A DNA stretch of 64,000 bases, from the NCBI GenBank assembly GCA_002363615.1, contig DEWK01000010.1:1-64000 (forward strand). The letters are read 5' to 3'. The notes below the pieces were generated by a model, which was not told the origin of the DNA, did no database searches, and saw only the letters and a list, made by a program, of their open reading frames with translations. Of this stretch, positions 61,312 to 64,000 are shown in pieces. The first letter of the stretch is position 1, and every line of letters begins with the position of its first letter. A program made the position numbers and the translations under genes. This DNA comes from Lachnospira sp. UBA3212 (lineage in GTDB: Bacteria; Bacillota; Clostridia; Lachnospirales; Lachnospiraceae).

Positions 61312-63960
61312 ATGAAAGAGTTAGAGAAGAATTACAATCCTTCAGAAATTGAAGATCGTTTGTACGAGCACTGGGAGAACAAGAAATATTTTCATGCTAC
61401 TGTAGATCGTAGCAAGAAACCATTTACGATCGTGATGCCACCTCCAAATATTACGGGACAGCTTCACATGGGACATGCCTTAGATAATACCTTACAGGAT
61501 ATTTTAATTCGTTTTAAGAGAATGCAGGGATATGAGGCTTTATGGGTTCCAGGTACAGACCATGCTTCCATTGCTACAGAAGCTAAGGTAGTAGAGGCTA
61601 TTAAGAAGGAAGGTCTTTCAAAGGAAGAATTAGGAAGAGAAAAGTTCTTAGACCGTGTTTGGGACTGGAAGAAGCAGTATGGTGGAAGAATCGTAAAGCA
61701 GCTTCGTAAGATGGGTTCTTCCTGTGACTGGGACCGTGAGCGTTTTACCATGGATGAGGGATGTTCAGAAGCGGTAAAGGAAGTCTTTGTAAACCTTTAC
61801 AACAAGGGCTTGATCTACCGTGGTGAGAGAATTATCAACTGGTGTCCTCATTGTCTTACTTCTATTTCTGATGCAGAGGTTGAGTACGAGGATCAGGCTG
61901 GTAAGTTCTGGCATTTGAGATACCAGATTGCAGGCAGTGATGAGTACGTTTTGCTTGCTACCACAAGACCAGAGACTTTATTAGGAGATACCGCTATTGC
62001 AGTAAATCCGGCGGATGACCGTTATAAGCATTTGGTAGGTAAGAAGGTAATCCTTCCAATCGTTCATAGAGAGATTCCAGTAGTAGCAGATGATTATGTA
62101 GGAATTGACTTTGGTACTGGTGTAGTAAAGATTACTCCAGCCCATGACCCGAACGACTTTGAGGTAGGGCTTCGTCACAACCTTCCAGTTATTAATATTA
62201 TGACGGATGACGCACATATCGTGGAGGGATACGGTAAGTATTCCGGTATGGAACGTTATGAAGCAAGAGAAGCCATTGTAAAGGATTTGGAAGCAGAGGG
62301 TGCTTTGGTTAAGATCGAAGATCACGAACATAACGTTGGAACTTGCTATCGTTGTGGAACCACCGTTGAGCCTAGAGTTTCTAAGCAGTGGTTTGTAAAG
62401 ATGAAGCCACTTGCTAAGCCTGCTATTGAGGCGGTAAAAAAGGGAGATACCCAGTTTGTACCAGAGCATTTTGATAAGACATATTATCATTGGTTAGAGA
62501 ATATTCGTGATTGGTGTATCAGCCGTCAGTTATGGTGGGGACATCAGATCCCAGCCTACTATTGCGATGAGTGTGGAGAAATGGTGGTAACCAAGGAGGA
62601 AGCTCCTGTATGTCCACATTGTGGTAAGCCAATGCGTCAGGATCCAGACACCTTAGATACCTGGTTCTCATCTGCATTATGGCCATTTTCAACCCTTGGC
62701 TGGCCAAATAAGACCGAGGATTTGGATTTCTTCTATCCAACCAATGTTTTGGTCACAGGATATGATATTATCTTCTTCTGGGTAACTCGTATGATTTTCT
62801 CAGGACTTGAGCATACAGGTCAAACCCCATTTGATAAGGTTTTAATCCACGGCTTAGTTCGTGATAGCCAAGGTCGTAAGATGAGTAAGTCTTTGGGAAA
62901 TGGTATTGATCCACTGGAAGTAATCGACAAGTATGGTGCAGATGCCTTAAGATTTACCCTGATTACAGGTAATGCCCCTGGAAATGATATGCGTTTTTAT
63001 TGGGAACGTGTAGAGGCTAGCCGTAACTTTGCCAATAAGGTATGGAATGCTTCCCGTTTCATTATGATGCAGGAAGGTTTCGAAGAGGCTGGTAAGCTTT
63101 CCTTTGCGGATGTTAAGGATCAGTTAACCAATGCAGATCAGTGGATTCTTTCTAAGTCTAACAAGGTGGTAGCCGAGGTAACAGATAATCTTGAGAAGTA
63201 TGAGATTGGAATCGCAGCAGATAAGATTTATAACTTTATCTGGGAAGAGTTCTGTGACTGGTACATTGAGATGGTTAAGCCACGTCTTTACAATGCAGAA
63301 GATGACACCAAGCAGGCAGCCTTATATACCTTACAGACCGTTTTAGTACGTGCCTTAAAGCTTCTTCATCCATATATGCCATTTGTAACAGAGGAAATCT
63401 TTACCAACCTTCAGGATACAGAGGAGTCTATTATGATTTCTGCCTGGCCTATGGTAGAGGATGACTTTAGCTTTGAGGAAGCGGAAGAGGCAGTAGAGCT
63501 TGTTAAGGAAGCCGTAAGAGCAATTCGTAACGTTCGTACCGGCATGAATGTGCCACCTTCAAGAAAGGCTAAAATTTTTGTGGTTTCTGAGGATCAGAAG
63601 GTTTTAGAAATCTTTAAGAAGAATAGCTTATTCTTCCAGACCTTAGCCGGTGGGTCTTCTCTTGCTATTCAGTCAGATAAGACCGGAATCGATGAGGATG
63701 CGGTTTCTGCAGTCATCGCTAAGGCAATCATTTACTTACCATTTGCAGAGTTAGTGGATATTGAAAAGGAAATCGAGAGACTTCAGAAGGAAGAGAAGCG
63801 TTTAATGGGTGAGTTAACCCGTTCTGAAAAGATGCTTTCTAACGAGAAATTTATTAGCAAGGCTCCTCAGGCTAAGATTGATGAGGAGAAAGCAAAACAG
63901 CAGAAGTATCAGGAAATGATGGAACAGGTTCGTAATCAGCTTGCCCATCTTAAAAAGTAA
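61312..63960 (+). CDS. valS: Valine--tRNA ligase
   Basis: An 882-residue class I aminoacyl-tRNA synthetase. PPPNITGQLHMGHALDNTL holds the HIGH motif (HMGH), TTRPETLLGDTAIAVNP is the editing domain, two zinc-binding cysteine groups occur (CYRCG; CDECG...CPHCG), and RKMSKSLGNGIDP is the KMSKS motif. The C-terminal anticodon domain and coiled coil (EIERLQKEEKRLMGELTR) are complete. No T-box fits in the 26-base gap, so it depends on upstream transcription. Confidence 0.97.
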   Translation: MKELEKNYNPSEIEDRLYEHWENKKYFHATVDRSKKPFTIVMPPPNITGQLHMGHALDNTLQDILIRFKRMQGYEALWVPGTDHASIATEAKVVEAIKKEGLSKEELGREKFLDRVWDWKKQYGGRIVKQLRKMGSSCDWDRERFTMDEGCSEAVKEVFVNLYNKGLIYRGERIINWCPHCLTSISDAEVEYEDQAGKFWHLRYQIAGSDEYVLLATTRPETLLGDTAIAVNPADDRYKHLVGKKVILPIVHREIPVVADDYVGIDFGTGVVKITPAHDPNDFEVGLRHNLPVINIMTDDAHIVEGYGKYSGMERYEAREAIVKDLEAEGALVKIEDHEHNVGTCYRCGTTVEPRVSKQWFVKMKPLAKPAIEAVKKGDTQFVPEHFDKTYYHWLENIRDWCISRQLWWGHQIPAYYCDECGEMVVTKEEAPVCPHCGKPMRQDPDTLDTWFSSALWPFSTLGWPNKTEDLDFFYPTNVLVTGYDIIFFWVTRMIFSGLEHTGQTPFDKVLIHGLVRDSQGRKMSKSLGNGIDPLEVIDKYGADALRFTLITGNAPGNDMRFYWERVEASRNFANKVWNASRFIMMQEGFEEAGKLSFADVKDQLTNADQWILSKSNKVVAEVTDNLEKYEIGIAADKIYNFIWEEFCDWYIEMVKPRLYNAEDDTKQAALYTLQTVLVRALKLLHPYMPFVTEEIFTNLQDTEESIMISAWPMVEDDFSFEEAEEAVELVKEAVRAIRNVRTGMNVPPSRKAKIFVVSEDQKVLEIFKKNSLFFQTLAGGSSLAIQSDKTGIDEDAVSAVIAKAIIYLPFAELVDIEKEIERLQKEEKRLMGELTRSEKMLSNEKFISKAPQAKIDEEKAKQQKYQEMMEQVRNQLAHLKK

Positions 63961-64000
63961 TAAGAAAATGCGGGGAACCGCACCAAGGGAATAATGATGT

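Noticed and set aside
1..64000. CRISPR array or prophage
   Set aside because: No regularly spaced repeats, integrase, capsid or terminase genes were seen.

Overview
The window looks like a chromosomal segment of a low-GC Clostridia, most likely a Lachnospiraceae member. Supporting signs are the AT-rich, A/G-rich sense strands, GGAGG-type ribosome sites, short bidirectional hairpin-poly(T) terminators, a DUF5717/DUF5716-type gene pair at the right side, and clostridial-type GltX, citrate synthase and MetA proteins. All calls come from reading the sequence and provided translations; no database search was run.

Region 1 (1-12.2 kb) is accessory DNA. It opens with an IS200/IS605-type element (tnpA, tnpB, probable omega RNA) inserted in the 5' end of a tetR-family gene, of which only the first ~24 codons, its promoter and its operators remain in the window. 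A Fur-family regulator follows. Next is a two-gene cassette (coiled-coil DUF4041-like protein plus a 903-aa SF1 helicase with a C-terminal PD-(D/E)XK-like nuclease) that is a candidate anti-phage system. Then comes a very AT-rich module: response regulator, sensor kinase, a promoter with 11-bp-spaced direct repeats, a small secreted protein that seems to start at a non-AUG codon, two polytopic membrane proteins and an ABC ATPase.

Region 2 (12.3-25 kb) holds metabolic and envelope genes: nitroreductase, a cysteine-cluster protein, two ABC-2 exporters (one ATPase plus one permease; one NatA-like ATPase plus two permeases), a Na+-dependent SNF-family transporter, a secreted GH5 glucanase on the minus strand, small membrane proteins and a P-loop kinase-like protein.

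Region 3 (25-44.3 kb) is mostly housekeeping: gltX, an ABC-F ATPase with a hairpin-rich leader, an SPFH protein and zinc-ribbon protein resembling YdjI/YdjG, a cytidylate-kinase-like protein, tRNA-Arg(CCG) on the minus strand, an SseB-like protein, glmM, two aminotransferases (one HisC-like), an rRNA pseudouridine synthase, ligA, metA, sppA, an RDD protein and folC.

Region 4 (44.3-64 kb) holds pheA, a DUF815 ATPase, ppk1, a membrane protein that looks like a catalytically dead, shortened P1B-type ATPase, a second YdjG-like zinc-ribbon protein and a TPM-domain protein, citrate synthase (minus strand), a phosphopantetheinyl transferase, rarA, an uncharacterised three-gene operon (1203-aa DUF5717-like protein, Hsp70/actin-fold DUF5716-like protein, TPR-like protein) and valS.

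The strongest leads for undescribed biology are the DUF4041-like/helicase-nuclease cassette, the two-component-controlled secreted-protein/ABC module, the decayed P-type ATPase beside zinc-ribbon/TPM genes, and the DUF5717/DUF5716/TPR operon.
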